Below, one piece after another: positions 22,577 to 33,852 of a DNA stretch of 64,000 nucleotides. Source of the DNA: Schizochytrium sp. TIO01 (lineage: Eukaryota > Sar > Bigyra > Thraustochytrida > Thraustochytriidae); the NCBI GenBank assembly GCA_004764695.1, contig SMSO01000014.1, forward strand, positions 4,990,845 through 5,054,844, written 5' to 3'. Numbering within the stretch: the stretch's first letter is position 1; each line of letters opens with the position of its first letter. Position numbers and translations under genes: made by a program. Under the pieces are notes generated by a model. The model made no database searches and was not told the origin of the DNA. It saw only the letters and a list, made by a program, of their open reading frames with translations.

Positions 22577-23770
22577 TTATGCATAGAGTTGCCATGATGG
22601 CCCGTAGAGCTCAAAGTGTTCATGCTCCGGAATATCTTTGGATAAACTTTCATGCGCATTGGCTAGCTCCGCTACAACTCTTGTCCACGTTTTTGCTGCT
22701 TCAACAAAATGATAACCGCCTGCTCCGGTAACAAGCAGGGGAACTGGGCCTTTCTTTTCACTCTCAGATGGTTGACAGCACAAATCACGCATGACCCGGG
22801 AACAGTGGACAATATCATCTGGCGTGAGACTCAAATTGCCACGAGGATCACATTTTAGTGCGTCAACCCCACATACAAAGACAACAGCAACCGGCGAAAA
22901 ACTAGCAAACTTCTCACGGACAACAGTTTCAAAGCGAGTCATAAATTCCTCTCGAGTAGATTTATGTGTGAAAGCCACATTCACATTATAACCTAGACCC
23001 TTTCCTTTACCAGTACACGCTTCATCACCAGTTCCCGGAAAGAATCCAGGTTCACGTTGATGAAATGAAATTGTCATAACTTTATTAGAATGCAAGAATG
23101 CCCGCTCTGTTCCGTCTCCATGGTGCACATCAATATCAATCACCATAACACGACCAAGCTTTTTCTGAAGCTCTAGCGATGCCAGTACAACATCGTTAAT
23201 AAAGCAAAACCCAGAGGCCCTTCGGCTAAAAGCATGGTGCCTCCCCCCACACAAGTTGATAGCAATGTCAGCCTGACCACGAATGAGCAAGCTAGCAGCC
23301 GTCAAGCTTGCACCTGCAATCCACAACGCATGATGGGCCACGTGAGGAAATGGGTAGCTATCATCAACCAAATTGTATTGTAGAAGCTCTTCACGCGTTG
23401 CATCATCACATAAGCGCAAAGTCTCAAGGTAATCTGCATCATGAAAGGCTGCTGCCATTTTCAATGTGGCTGCCTCCGGTGAAACCACCTGAAGATGCTT
23501 TTGCAAACCACAAGCGATTAAAAGCGATTGCACAATTTCATTTCGACCAGCAGATCGTGTCACTTCATTTCGGCACCTTTTGCGTGGCCTCGTAACGTTG
23601 TGATCCCAAACCTCTTCGAGGTCGTCCACGTCTGGATCTATGGTTTTTCGATGATGGGCTGGCACGGCGTCTGAGGCTCGCACAAGGTTCACACTCGTGA
23701 TCAAAGCCACACGCCTAGATTCAGGAATCTCAGCTACAGGGATGATATCCGTAGCATCAGAAACTGTCAT
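22577..23770 (-). CDS. Class I histone deacetylase, HDAC8-like
   Basis: Zn-dependent lysine deacetylase of 397 residues, taking the ATG at 23770; the frame extends upstream to 23824 but opens with TTG there. The HDAC fold begins at RRVALITSVNLVRASDAVPAH. Active-site elements are complete: the His-His pair in GGRHHAF (about 178-179), GFCFIND, zinc ligands Asp and His in DIDVHHGDG (about 214 and 216), the third zinc ligand Asp in GVDALKCDPRGNL (about 303), and the transition-state Tyr in GAGGYH (about 353). The length and lack of extra domains fit HDAC8 or a short class I enzyme. A basic stretch (RPRKRCR, about 61-67) could direct it to the nucleus. It is divergent from the EF-hand gene with 467 bases between start codons, so the two may share a promoter region. 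Codon use is unbiased. Confidence 0.93.
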   Translation of the reverse strand: MTVSDATDIIPVAEIPESRRVALITSVNLVRASDAVPAHHRKTIDPDVDDLEEVWDHNVTRPRKRCRNEVTRSAGRNEIVQSLLIACGLQKHLQVVSPEAATLKMAAAFHDADYLETLRLCDDATREELLQYNLVDDSYPFPHVAHHALWIAGASLTAASLLIRGQADIAINLCGGRHHAFSRRASGFCFINDVVLASLELQKKLGRVMVIDIDVHHGDGTERAFLHSNKVMTISFHQREPGFFPGTGDEACTGKGKGLGYNVNVAFTHKSTREEFMTRFETVVREKFASFSPVAVVFVCGVDALKCDPRGNLSLTPDDIVHCSRVMRDLCCQPSESEKKGPVPLLVTGAGGYHFVEAAKTWTRVVAELANAHESLSKDIPEHEHFELYGPSWQLYA

Positions 23771-24237
23771 CGCTGCCAAGAGAAGAGTTTTGCAGGAGGC
23801 GTGGTCTAAGTTGAACTGAGTCAAATACGGAAATAAAGGCCACTCTTGATCTAACTGCCAGTACTTGATAGAGAAATAAATAAGAGCAACCTAAATCATC
23901 TTCAAGATCTCAATAAGCTCAAACTAGGATAGTTCTTTCAGTATGGGCTGAAATGGCATGGATAGATAGATACTTTGGGGGCGAATTGTCTTGCGACCAA
24001 GAAGCAAACAGAGCCAGGAACTTATTATCATTTGATTAATTATTATTGTAATGTAACTTCAGGGTCCCTTAGAAACAGTATGACATCAACGGCTCGTTCC
24101 TAGTCTATGGGATTAAGTAGGGATTAATCAATGCACGCCCTGGAATGCTTGATGTCAAAACCAAAGTGGTTGCGCAGAGCTTTCGAGACAAAATCTCAAC
24201 GCCAGTAGGATTTTAGACAGGGTGTAGAAAGCCAGTT
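23771..24237. promoter_or_regulatory. Short divergent promoter region, HDAC/EF-hand
   Basis: 467 bases separate the start codons of two divergent genes. It is AT-rich with an ATTATTGTAATG stretch near 24040-24050 and no microsatellite. No specific binding site can be named from the sequence alone. Calling it a bidirectional promoter is inference from gene orientation. Confidence 0.5.
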
Positions 24238-27146
24238 ATGTGGCCAACATCAGTTTTAGGCCGGTCTTCGAATCTAAGTTCAAGTAGAAATATATCACAG
24301 AGACAAGCGCCAAAACATCCGGCCTCATCATTGGGTCGCGCAGACCCAGTTAAGCCAAAAGGATCACCCACGTTAGGCCAGCAGGATGCTGTGCGTAGAT
24401 TACAAGGCTCTGGATTTGCCAATGTTGCACTCAATATTCTGAACAGCCACAACAGACCAGGGAAGGATGCTGTGCGTGGACCGTAAGTTCTATTTCAACA
24501 CCAACTTCACTTCGAACACGGGTTCCTAACTAAATTGAATATACTTTTGTTGAACCTGCTGACCCATTTTGATTTATTCATCTAGCTTTATCTTAATCGA
24601 AGATTGCCACGTTGACGAACGTATTGAATCGCAACCAGTATTGCAGCGACTCGCAGTTTCGGGTCGCCTCGGGGAACCAGAACCGTATGATGTGAAGGTA
24701 CTCTGGCAGGGTGCCACAAGCCCCTTTGCAGTCTTTAAGTGCTGCGAGACAAACCCTCGCGTGAGCCAACTAAGGCACGCGCTTCAAACATCGGGGAAAA
24801 TCCCGCTCGATTGTCAAGCATCGTTCATGGTTCATGGAGAGCCACTTAATGTTACACAAGAATCTTTCTGTGGATTACAAGTATTTGGTATTACCAGACC
24901 GTTGTATGTTTTCCTTGCAATAGATCCTCGTAAAACCAGTCAGACATTGAATGAGAACAATCAGCACCGAGACACTGACTGCGAACATGAAAACTTGAAG
25001 AATACCGTACGTCAAGTTTTGGCCAAGCTTGTCACTCTGTGCGGCCGTCACATTCTTACAGATGTCATGAATTGCATGGAAAGATCAATGCAAAAACCTG
25101 GATTAAGCATAAGCGAGTTAGAGCAATTGCTTCACACATCTTCTCGTCGCAACGCTCAATTGTCAGAATGGACTCGTGGTGAGATTCAAAGAGAAATTAA
25201 AAAATTATCTGCTTCGGAGAGTAGCGGAACAGAACGAAGGATTTTTCTTTCATATGCAGATCTCTCGATGTGCCTCCCCAAGCACCTTAGCCCAGAGGCC
25301 CCAAACTTACAAGATTCCAAGTCTGTGCACAACGCTACACAAGATTTCAATCAGCTTATCCAAAATCTCACCAAGATTCATAACGATGGCCTCACTCTTC
25401 AGGTGCCTCGACATGAACTTCGCGCGTATGCAAGCTTGAATCCAATAAGACAGCAAAGCTTGTTTGGACAAGGCTCCAAAGTTCTTAGTGATTTATCTTT
25501 AAGAGGCGAAGAAAGGCTAGCAAGTGATGTCTCATCTAGCGGTGGTTATTGTTTCTTCATTGTCAAGCAGGTTCCCATATTAGATATCCTCAAAAGACTT
25601 GATCAAGACCACGTGGGAACTCTTAAATTTCCAGATCTCTCCAAGGTCTTACGCAAGCTTCACTGTGATGCTGGTCTTTCGGATTCTCGTCTACGCACTG
25701 CCTTGTTAAGGTTTCGGAAGAGTGGTGATTCATATGATTATATTTCGTTGGTTGATGCAATAGTCCCACCGCGCTCAGAACAAGAGTTAGCAGCCGCAAT
25801 TGAGAATGTTATGGCGACTATTCGCAAAAGTCTTCTCCGCTTATCCTATGGGGGCTCCCACCTTCAATCCATGTTCCATCAGCTGGATCCATCAAATACA
25901 GGATACGTCGCCCTGCAAGATCTGAAGCAGGCTGCGAATAAAGATTTGGGGCTATGTCTCTCGCAAGACCAATTAAATGAGATTGCAAGGCGTTTTGATC
26001 CGAGCTCTTGTGGTCTCCTTCCATATGGTGACTTTGTTGCAGCAGTTGAAAGAGGTTTTGATAGGTGGGGTGATGTAAACCAACTCAAGTCACTCATACT
26101 AATGCGTTTGCATGATGCTTACTTTGATGAAGACTTGCAGGCCATCAATACCACCAAGCTGTTTGCAGCGCTTGACTGTGATGGTGACGGGAGAATTTCT
26201 ATTTCGGACTTTCAGCAAGCCTTATTTAGTGAGCTAAAGAAGCCCTTCAAAGCAGACAGCGGCAGCTTGAATAGGCTATATGAATGTAGTTTGGTGGGAC
26301 GTACAACAGCATCGATTTCTGACTCAGATTCTAAATTAACCATGCAATTCAGCGACTTGGACAAATTGATTAAATCCTCTCCGCCGAAAACTGTGTCAAA
26401 ACTCCAAGAGATGTTAAGAGAGGCCGTTGTAGCAAGATGGCGCCAAGGGTTTGACAATCTGTCCAGTATTTTCTTTTGCTTGACAGCCAATAAGGAGGAA
26501 CGGCAAACAGCAAGAGCACGAGATGGCCGCGTCACTTCAATCGATCACTTTATTTGCAGTGAAAGCTTGTATCGCGGCATTCTCGAAAACTTTGGCAATT
26601 TGGAGATAAGGCGAGATGAAGCACATCTTTTAGTAACTAAATCATTGGTCTTCCCATATGGATATCAGGAGTTTCTAGATTTACTGTTCCCGGGTTCTGC
26701 ACCAACTATATACGAGGCAGCAGCACGCATCCAAAGTGCTTTAAAGAAAAGATCCCTTAGCGATATGGTCATGCGTCGTTGTTTCGAAACTTTTGATCCA
26801 GATCATTCAGGGTCAATATCCAAGGAGGACTTTATCAACGGTGTTCTTTCCTTAGATATTGGGCTCTCACGGCTTAGTATCTCGAAAATTGCTGAATTCC
26901 GGACTTATCCGGCAAGACCACTCCTTGAGTTGTATTACCTACGATGAGTTTATCAGATTCGCGCTTCAAAGTGCTGATGTACATGTTCAGGAGACTACGG
27001 AACCTGTAAAACCCAATACAGTGCTCCTTGGCATAGGAAAAACTTGTTGCCAGCCTCACATAACAGCTGCAGGCAATCATCAAGCTTCGGTAACTCAGAA
27101 CAAAAACACAAGCCAAGTACAGGCATATCTCGCTCGCCCCTTTTGA
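24238..27146 (+). CDS. Multi-EF-hand protein, two exons, one frameshift
   Basis: Exon 1 is 24238-24482 and exon 2 is 24586-27146. The junction codon CC|C keeps the frame. The encoded protein would be about 934 residues if one base is removed from the A run at 26885-26888. EF-hand loops are seen at about residues 419 (DQDHVGTLKFPD), 514 (DPSNTGYVALQD), 552 (DPSSCGLLPYGD), 611 (DCDGDGRISISD, canonical) and 820 (DPDHSGSISKED, canonical). A last degenerate EF-hand appears only after the frame correction. Paired EF-hands of this kind, several unable to bind calcium, recall EFCAB6-like and axonemal calcium-binding proteins, so a flagellar or centrosomal role is possible but unproven. Residues 1-80 are Ser/Arg/Pro-rich and probably disordered. 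As written, exon 2 stops at 26947 and loses the last EF-hand. Confidence 0.8.
24483..24585 (+). other. Spliceosomal intron, 103 nt
   Basis: The donor is GTAAGT directly after the exon 1 reading frame (a stop codon falls inside the intron). The acceptor is TTATTCATCTAG. A branch-point-like CTGAC lies about 27 bases before the acceptor. Joining the exons restores one long frame in phase 2. It is one of two well-supported introns in the window. Confidence 0.88.
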
Positions 27147-28327
27147 AGTATCAAGTTTCTTTTATATACAATGTGTTAACATGCGAGATGATGACAAATT
27201 AAGGGTCGCACTCCAAGTGTTAAACGGGTGTTTATTTTCAAGTACTGTACCTCATTTCGATAACCCAAGTGACTCCCATTTCCAACTCATTATAAATGAA
27301 ATCCAAAGACAAAAAGGAAGGTGACTATCATCTACAGAGCATAGCGTAGTGTCCTCTATGTGCGTCTGATAAGTGCATGCCTCTTCAGTCTAGACCATTC
27401 TTACATCACCGACGTAGTGCACGAACTCCTGATTACCCTCGCGTCAGAAACAATGCCCTTCAATAAAATAAAATCAAAACTTGTCCAAACACCTCCAACT
27501 AGACAGTGGGAGGAACTTTACAAGTAACTATTTGCGAGGCAGTTCGATTTTTTTCAAATAGTGAACTTTCATTTCAGTTCTCTTTGAAATCGTACGATGG
27601 ATGACATTTTCCAGTGAAGCTCTCCACAGACGTGTTTCGAGATATATAGACTATATAACAAAGGCCCTACAGAAACTGACCATCATAGTGCGCAAGCCGT
27701 TGATCACCTTAAAGATCAGATCAGCATAAACATCACAGACCATTTCCTCAAGAGCCTATGTCCGTTTTCCCCAGTCCTCTGGGCTTCGTAATGCTAAAAA
27801 CTATAAATACTACCCTCCAAAAGTTATGACATTCAATTTTTCCAAGGCCTGTTAAAAAGATCTAGTAGAAGATTCGTTTCATATCCTGCATGCCAATTTT
27901 TCTAGCTAGTCGCTACAAAGCAGCTTAATCAAACTCAAACAACAGTGCTGATTCATATCTATATAAGCTTTTGCTGATCCCTGCACTACAGACGAGTAAA
28001 CAGAATCTCCACAACATTACTTTGGACCTATGCTAGTAGATTAAAAAAAAAACGCATACTGGTGAAAGCAATACCTCTATTGAGTTGAAGATGCGCACTA
28101 GATCATCCGTCTCAAGAGCTCTACTGGTACTTTCAAACGTGTTATACTCTCACAATCGCGAGCATAGTTGTCCAAGCTATCAAATGCAGGGCATGGCAAA
28201 CCTGCCTCATAATGCAAATTTCCACACAATATTTGAGCACCACCTTCATAATCGATGCATCAATCCTTTAATCCTTGATGACTTGACAGAATATTTCATT
28301 GATTACCAATTTCAGTGAAAGTATAGC
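27147..28327. other. Convergent spacer, no gene seen
   Basis: AT-rich 1.2 kb between the 3' ends of the EF-hand and armadillo genes. It contains no array longer than about 20 bases. The frame at 28085-28318 has no domain. Confidence 0.55.
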
Positions 28328-30772
28328 TCAAGACCGCATTACACGCCTTCTTTTGGACGCTTGCTCTTTTCTATAATAATTGCGTATGGCGTCAAGGATG
28401 TCTGCACCAGCATTGCGTTCTTGACAAAAAAGCTCACATTCTTTCATACCATGCAAGGCGAGGCTCAGAAGTGCACCGCATGCCTTCTGTTCTACATCAG
28501 TATTTCCTTGGTGATTACGCATGGCATTGATAATATCTGCATCGGCATTCAGCTCATTACGGAGAATGATACAGTTAAGACCATTATTGCAAGTTAAGCC
28601 CATAAGTGCACCGCATGCATTTTGTTGAATAATTTCATCTTCAGGGTGATTGCGCATGGCCTGAACAATGGCCGCACCAGTGCTGTGAATTTCACAAGGA
28701 ATCTTACAATTACGATCATTGGTGCAGGTTAAGCCCATGAGCGCACCGCATGCATTTTGCTGAATAATTTTATCATCAGGGTGACTTTGCATGGCCTGAA
28801 CAATGACCTCACCAGACCTGCGATCTTCACAAAGAATTTTAGAATTACTAGGACTGTTGAGAGTTAATTCCATAAGAGACGCGCATGCCTCTCGTTGCAA
28901 AGAAGTATCTAAACGGTGCGTCTGCATGGCCTCAACAATCTCTACACCAGCCTTGAGATCTCGACAAAGAATCTCACGATTACGAGCATTGCCTACAGCA
29001 AAATTCTTCAGTACACCACACGCCTTCCGTTGTATACTGGCATTGCCACGGTGCATTTTCATGGCCGCAGTAATATCTGCACCAGCGTTTAAATCTTGAC
29101 AAAGGATTTCGCGATTACGATCATCTTTGCAAGTTAAGTTCATAAGCACAGCACAGACTGTCTGCTGAATAATTTCATCATAAGGGTGGCTGCGCATGGC
29201 CTCAAGAATGGCTTCACCAGCTTGAACTTCCTGACAGAGGATTTCGCAATTGAGAGTATTGTCCTCACTGAAGATATGAAATACATGACACAATTTCTGT
29301 TGTAGAGTGGCATCTTTAGGGTGTTGGCGCATTGTTTCAACAATACATACACCAGCACTCAGTGTTTGGCATAGAATTTCACAGTTTTCACGATTTCTCC
29401 TAGCGAAGTCAGAAAGCTCAACACATGATTTCCGTCGTTGCAGAGCGGCATCCTCGCGTTGGTGGTCGAGCATTTTCATAATAATATCTACGCCATCCTT
29501 GAGCCTTCGACGAAGACTCCTTTCAGGGAGGTCACTGTCTTTACTTAAACTCATAAGAGTGTCTAACACTATTTGCGTTAACGCGGCATCTGCACGGTGA
29601 TTACGCATAACTTCAACTAGGTACAACCCAGCCTTAAGCTCTCGACAAAGAATCTTACAGTTACGAGCATTGTTTAGGCTGAAGTTTTTGAGAATTTCGC
29701 ATGCCTGCTGTTGTAGAGAAGTATCTTCACGGTGTTCGCGCATAGCCTCAAGAATCTCTGCACCAGCATTTAGTGCTTGGCAGAGAATCTCACAGTTTTG
29801 AGGTTTCTCATGAGCTAAAGCTAAGCTTGAAAGTTCATTGCATGCCTGCCGTTGTAAACTGGCATCCTTGCGGTGGCGGCGCATGTCTATAACAATATCT
29901 AAACCGGCCTTTAGCACTATGTTGAAACTATCATCGAAATGATAGATGTCGTTAGACAATAATGAAAGTGTTTCAAATGCTTCCTGCTTTACAACAACAT
30001 CTGAGTGGTGAGTGTATATGGCGTCGATAAGGTGCAAGTTAGCTTTGAGCTCTTCATAAAGAATCTTACAATAATGAGCATTTTCGGAAGCCATATTTTT
30101 AAGCGCACGACACGCCTGTTGTTGTACCTTGACATCTGCATGGTGCTTGTGCATGGCTTTAAGGATGTCTGCACCAGCGTTGAGCTTTTCACAAAGAATC
30201 TCACAATTACGAGCATTTTCGAAAGTCAAGTTTGCTAGTAAACAACATGCGTTTTGTTGTACCTTGGGATCTATATCGTGTTCGCGCATGGCTTTAAGGA
30301 TGTCTGCACCAGCGTTGAGCTCTTCACAAAGAATCCCACAATTCTGAGCATTGTTCAAAGTTAAATTTGTAAGCGCATCACATGCGTTTTGTTGTACTAT
30401 TGCATCGGCTATGTGTTTACGCATCACTTCGGTAATGTATCTAATAGCCTTGAATTCTTGACAAACAATCTCGCGATTACGAGCATTTTCGTGAGTCAAG
30501 TTTACAATCATGGCACACGCGATCTGTTGCAGAACGACGTCGACAGGGTGACTGCGCATGGACTTCAGAATGAGTGGAGCTACCGAACGACAAAAGGCGT
30601 CCGAAGAATCATCAATGGAAGCAGCAGCTCTACTGACGAATTCACACGCATTCCTTGGAAACTGTCCAGAGAGAAGTTTCAATTGCAAATCGTCTACAAA
30701 ACCCCTTTGCTCCTGGCTGAGGGAGGCTCGAAGCTCTGCGTTTCGAGCCCTACTTTCGGCTGCTGCGCTCAT
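28328..30772 (-). CDS. Armadillo-like repeat protein, 16 repeats of 45 residues
   Basis: Start chosen at the ATG at 30772 (814 residues); the frame runs back to 30811 but begins with TTG. After a short charged N-terminus (about 90 residues) the protein is built of 16 complete armadillo-like repeats and a partial 17th. Most are 45 residues; a few are 46-47. The typical pattern is AGADILxAMRxHxxD, then xIQQNACGALxNLT, then NxRNCEILCxEL. Repeats 14 and 15 (minus strand about 28580-28850) are close to identical in their first 35 residues, so they look recently duplicated. The last residues are basic (SKRRRVMRS), a possible nuclear signal. Such proteins form a curved solenoid for protein binding and are expanded in diatoms and other stramenopiles; the partner is unknown. 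There is no membrane segment or catalytic domain. Codons are unbiased. Confidence 0.88.
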   Translation of the reverse strand: MSAAAESRARNAELRASLSQEQRGFVDDLQLKLLSGQFPRNACEFVSRAAASIDDSSDAFCRSVAPLILKSMRSHPVDVVLQQIACAMIVNLTHENARNREIVCQEFKAIRYITEVMRKHIADAIVQQNACDALTNLTLNNAQNCGILCEELNAGADILKAMREHDIDPKVQQNACCLLANLTFENARNCEILCEKLNAGADILKAMHKHHADVKVQQQACRALKNMASENAHYCKILYEELKANLHLIDAIYTHHSDVVVKQEAFETLSLLSNDIYHFDDSFNIVLKAGLDIVIDMRRHRKDASLQRQACNELSSLALAHEKPQNCEILCQALNAGAEILEAMREHREDTSLQQQACEILKNFSLNNARNCKILCRELKAGLYLVEVMRNHRADAALTQIVLDTLMSLSKDSDLPERSLRRRLKDGVDIIMKMLDHQREDAALQRRKSCVELSDFARRNRENCEILCQTLSAGVCIVETMRQHPKDATLQQKLCHVFHIFSEDNTLNCEILCQEVQAGEAILEAMRSHPYDEIIQQTVCAVLMNLTCKDDRNREILCQDLNAGADITAAMKMHRGNASIQRKACGVLKNFAVGNARNREILCRDLKAGVEIVEAMQTHRLDTSLQREACASLMELTLNSPSNSKILCEDRRSGEVIVQAMQSHPDDKIIQQNACGALMGLTCTNDRNCKIPCEIHSTGAAIVQAMRNHPEDEIIQQNACGALMGLTCNNGLNCIILRNELNADADIINAMRNHQGNTDVEQKACGALLSLALHGMKECELFCQERNAGADILDAIRNYYRKEQASKRRRVMRS

Positions 30773-31783
30773 TCTGGTGGAGGGAGATCTGTGCCAGTTT
30801 GCCTCCGGCAAAGCTCATCAACAGCGTCTTGACTTTGAGAAGGAGTACAGAGGCTGTGCCTTGTTACAACTCTAGTCGTCTTCGCCTGCGACAACTCGAT
30901 CTGTTCTGGTCCGAGCCACTTGAGAGCGCTTTTGTGCTGTACTACGAAGAGGCAGACTACATACACTCCACTCCCTCTGCCTGCACACCTAAAAAAAACA
31001 CTCCTACATGGACAAGCAAGGAAAAACACGCCCAAACGAACAATTTCACCTCTCTAGCTAGCCTAGGCTAGCTCTAGAGAGACGTACGTAAGTACAGTAG
31101 TTAGCACTACTCATTCTAACTCGAAGCAAACCTGACTGACTATGAATGAGGCAGACACAGCCAACACCTGTGCAATCAACCAAAGTAAAGAAAGAGAGCG
31201 AACCTCTTGACCTTGCTGGGAGTCAGCTTGCTTGCTTGCTTGCTTGCTTGCTTGTTCATTCTGCCGATGCAATAGATTGTCGGCCTGCAGAAGTCATTTG
31301 TCAATCAAAACTACAATGGAAGGCCCATCAATAGCCAGTTAGTTAGTATGGTCGCCCTCCATTGTTTCTTTCCTTCATTCATGACCTCTGCACGTGTCAG
31401 TACTCTCAGTGTTGTCTGTTCCCAATGTACGTTCCCCATTTCAGAAGCAGCAGCAGCAGCCGTAAGTAAGTAAGTGAGTGCATCCATGCTCTTTACCGAA
31501 AGGTCGCCTCATTCATGGGATGGGAACTTGGGTGTTTCATTCATCCTCGCGCAGAACTTGGAGCGATGGCCTTCTAAAAGGAGGGAGGGCCCATCCATCC
31601 CCAACGAGTTGCACTCATTTCTGTCAACAAGAAGAACTTGTGCTCGCACACACCGCAAATTGAAGGCACAAAGGCCACCGCTGCTGCCATCATCGTCTCC
31701 ACCGCAGGTCTATCCCAACGCCACATCTTCACTGCGTGCCTTTCATTCCCAGCCTCAGAATCCGACTCGACTCACCCCAAAAA

Positions 31784-31836
31784 TGCAACGCAATGCAACG
31801 CAATGCAATGCAACGCAACGCAATGCAACGCAATGA
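31784..31836. repeat. GCAAC/GCAAT pentamer array
   Basis: About ten pentamers alternating between GCAAC and GCAAT. It belongs to a pentamer family that recurs elsewhere in the window. Confidence 0.9.
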
Positions 31837-32284
31837 ACGTGCGTGCATTTTTTATTTTATATTTTATTCTTTATAATTGTTTTTTTTATTATTTTTAGGA
31901 CACTTGAGCTGCGTCCCCACGTCTGCCTGAGGGCCCATCGCTCTGGAACTGCGAGCGCTCCAGAGCCCCAAGCCGCAAATTGCGCCACTGCGAGGCCCAA
32001 ATAGCTCGCTGGGGGGTCCTCGCGAGCTCCAGGCGGGCGTCCTCCTCGTCGGGCTAGCTGCGTGCCTACCTACGCCTGCCAGGCCGAGGAGGCACTGGCT
32101 GAAAGCAGTACTGCGCCCACGACGACGGCGACGCTGCCATTGCCCTCAGGGCGGGACAGGGAGGGGCGCCTCGTAGGCTAAACACTAGCGCTCATAGCCT
32201 CCAGCTGCCGGCGTCATCGAAAGAAAGCGAAGGAAAAATAAAAAATAAGGAAACTAATGAATGATTAGAATAATAAGAAAAAGA

Positions 32285-32447
32285 ATCATTGATCGATGAT
32301 GATAATTGCAGAAATAAGGAATGATCGATGATGGTGACAACAAAAGCAATGATTGATGATGATAACAGCAAAAATAATGAATGATCGATGATAATAACAA
32401 CAGAAATGATGAATGATCGATGGTGATACTGATGATGAAAGCAATTA
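32285..32447. repeat. Minisatellite, about five units of 28-38 bp
   Basis: Imperfect tandem copies built around AATGATCGATGATGATAAC followed by a variable A-rich segment. Unit length drifts and the last unit is degenerate. Confidence 0.7.
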
Positions 32448-32979
32448 AATCATGACAACTTCTTCAGTGATGCCGAGAATAGGGATGAGAAAGAAGGAGC
32501 TTCAACAACGTGTCAGTCACCTGAAAACGAAGCAAGCGAGGAGCCGCGAGATCCAGCGAGACCAGAGCCTTGCTGGCTCGCTCGCTTGCTCGCTTGCTTT
32601 CGAGAGCTAACCTCGTCGAAGACCCTGTTTGCAGCGGCGCCGCGCCTCGCGCAGACGTAGGCACGTGTGTTGGTGTGTATAGCCCAGCTCGAGCGCGTGG
32701 CCTTTGTTTTGTTTGTATTTTGCACTACATGGTGAACGATTTCCGCCATCTTCGCATCGCCTGTGAGTGAGTGACCAAGCATCCACGTCTTGCATACCGG
32801 CATTCAGAATGACGCCAACAGGAGAAGAAACAAGCCAAACGAAACCCCAACACAGAGCGGCGAACCAAAAGATCGGGCTCGCCTGGCGAAGAAGCCGCAG
32901 GCCCCGCCGTAGTCTCTGCCATTCGCAATTGGGCTCTCCATCGTCCATCGCAGTGATGTGATGTACCTATTTATTGGAG

Positions 32980-33074
32980 TGCGATGCGATGCGATGCGAT
33001 GCGATGCGATGCGATACGATGCGATGCGATGCGATGCGATGCGATGCAATGCAATGCAATGCAATGCAATGCAA
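32980..33074. repeat. (GCGAT)n changing to (GCAAT)n
   Basis: About 19 pentamers. The left part is GCGAT with one variant and the right part is GCAAT. The sharp change suggests a G-to-A variant that spread by local expansion. The segment from 33214 carries the reverse-complement unit. Confidence 0.95.
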
Positions 33075-33213
33075 GGCTTTCTCTTGGTCTTCGCAGGCGA
33101 TGAGAAGTCGTCTGCAGCCGAGTTGGCAGCGCGAAGAGGTCTTCTGCCCTCGCGATGACCTGCTCGCTTGCGACGGTCGCATCAATCGCCAGCCTTGGTT
33201 TGTTGCATGGCAC

Positions 33214-33400
33214 TCATTGCATTGCGTAGCATTCATTGCATTGCATGGCACTCATTGCATGGCACTACTCATTGCATTGCATTGCAATAAATTGCATTGC
33301 ATTAATTGCATTTGCATCGTATTCATTGTATTAATTGCATTGCATTCATTGCATTGTATTAAATTGCATTGCATTAAACTGCATTGCATTAAATTGCATC
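33214..33400. repeat. ATTGC array, inverted relative to 32980-33074
   Basis: Interrupted TTGCAT/ATTGC units with TTAAAC and CACTC variants. It is complementary to the GCAAT array about 140 bases to the left, so the pair could fold into a long imperfect hairpin. Confidence 0.8.
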
Positions 33401-33639
33401 GCCTGAAGAAGCAGCGCCTCATTCGCAAACCTCCTCGCAAGCGCAGACACAGTTTCCATTCGTGCTGTCCGTGTCTGTCTGTGACAGAGGCGCCGAAAAC
33501 GCGAAGAAGCGAAGCGTTGAATTAATGAATGAATGAATGAATGAATGAATGAGTGAATGAGTGAATGAGTGAATGAATGAATGAATGAGTGAATGAATGA
33601 ATGGGTTCGAGGTTCTGCGATGGCCGCGCCGCGAGACCG

Positions 33640-33722
33640 CCGCCGCCGCCGCCGCCGCCGCCGCCCGGCCGGCCTCGGGCGCCGCCCGGCCGCCGCCCGC
33701 TCCGCCCGCCCGCCCGCGCCCA
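33640..33722. repeat. GCC-rich island with G-quadruplex potential
   Basis: Begins as a perfect CCG repeat and continues as runs of CCCG. The minus strand has several GGGC runs in a row, which fits a G-quadruplex motif. It sits between a TGAA array and a GAAA array, in sharp contrast to their low GC. Confidence 0.85.
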
Positions 33723-33800
33723 AAGGCGGCCCTCCGAGGGAGGCCTGCGAACGGTTTGCGCCCCGCTAAGCAGCCGTTGGCGGCGAATTGGTCCTCCTCA

Positions 33801-33852
<52 letters not shown>

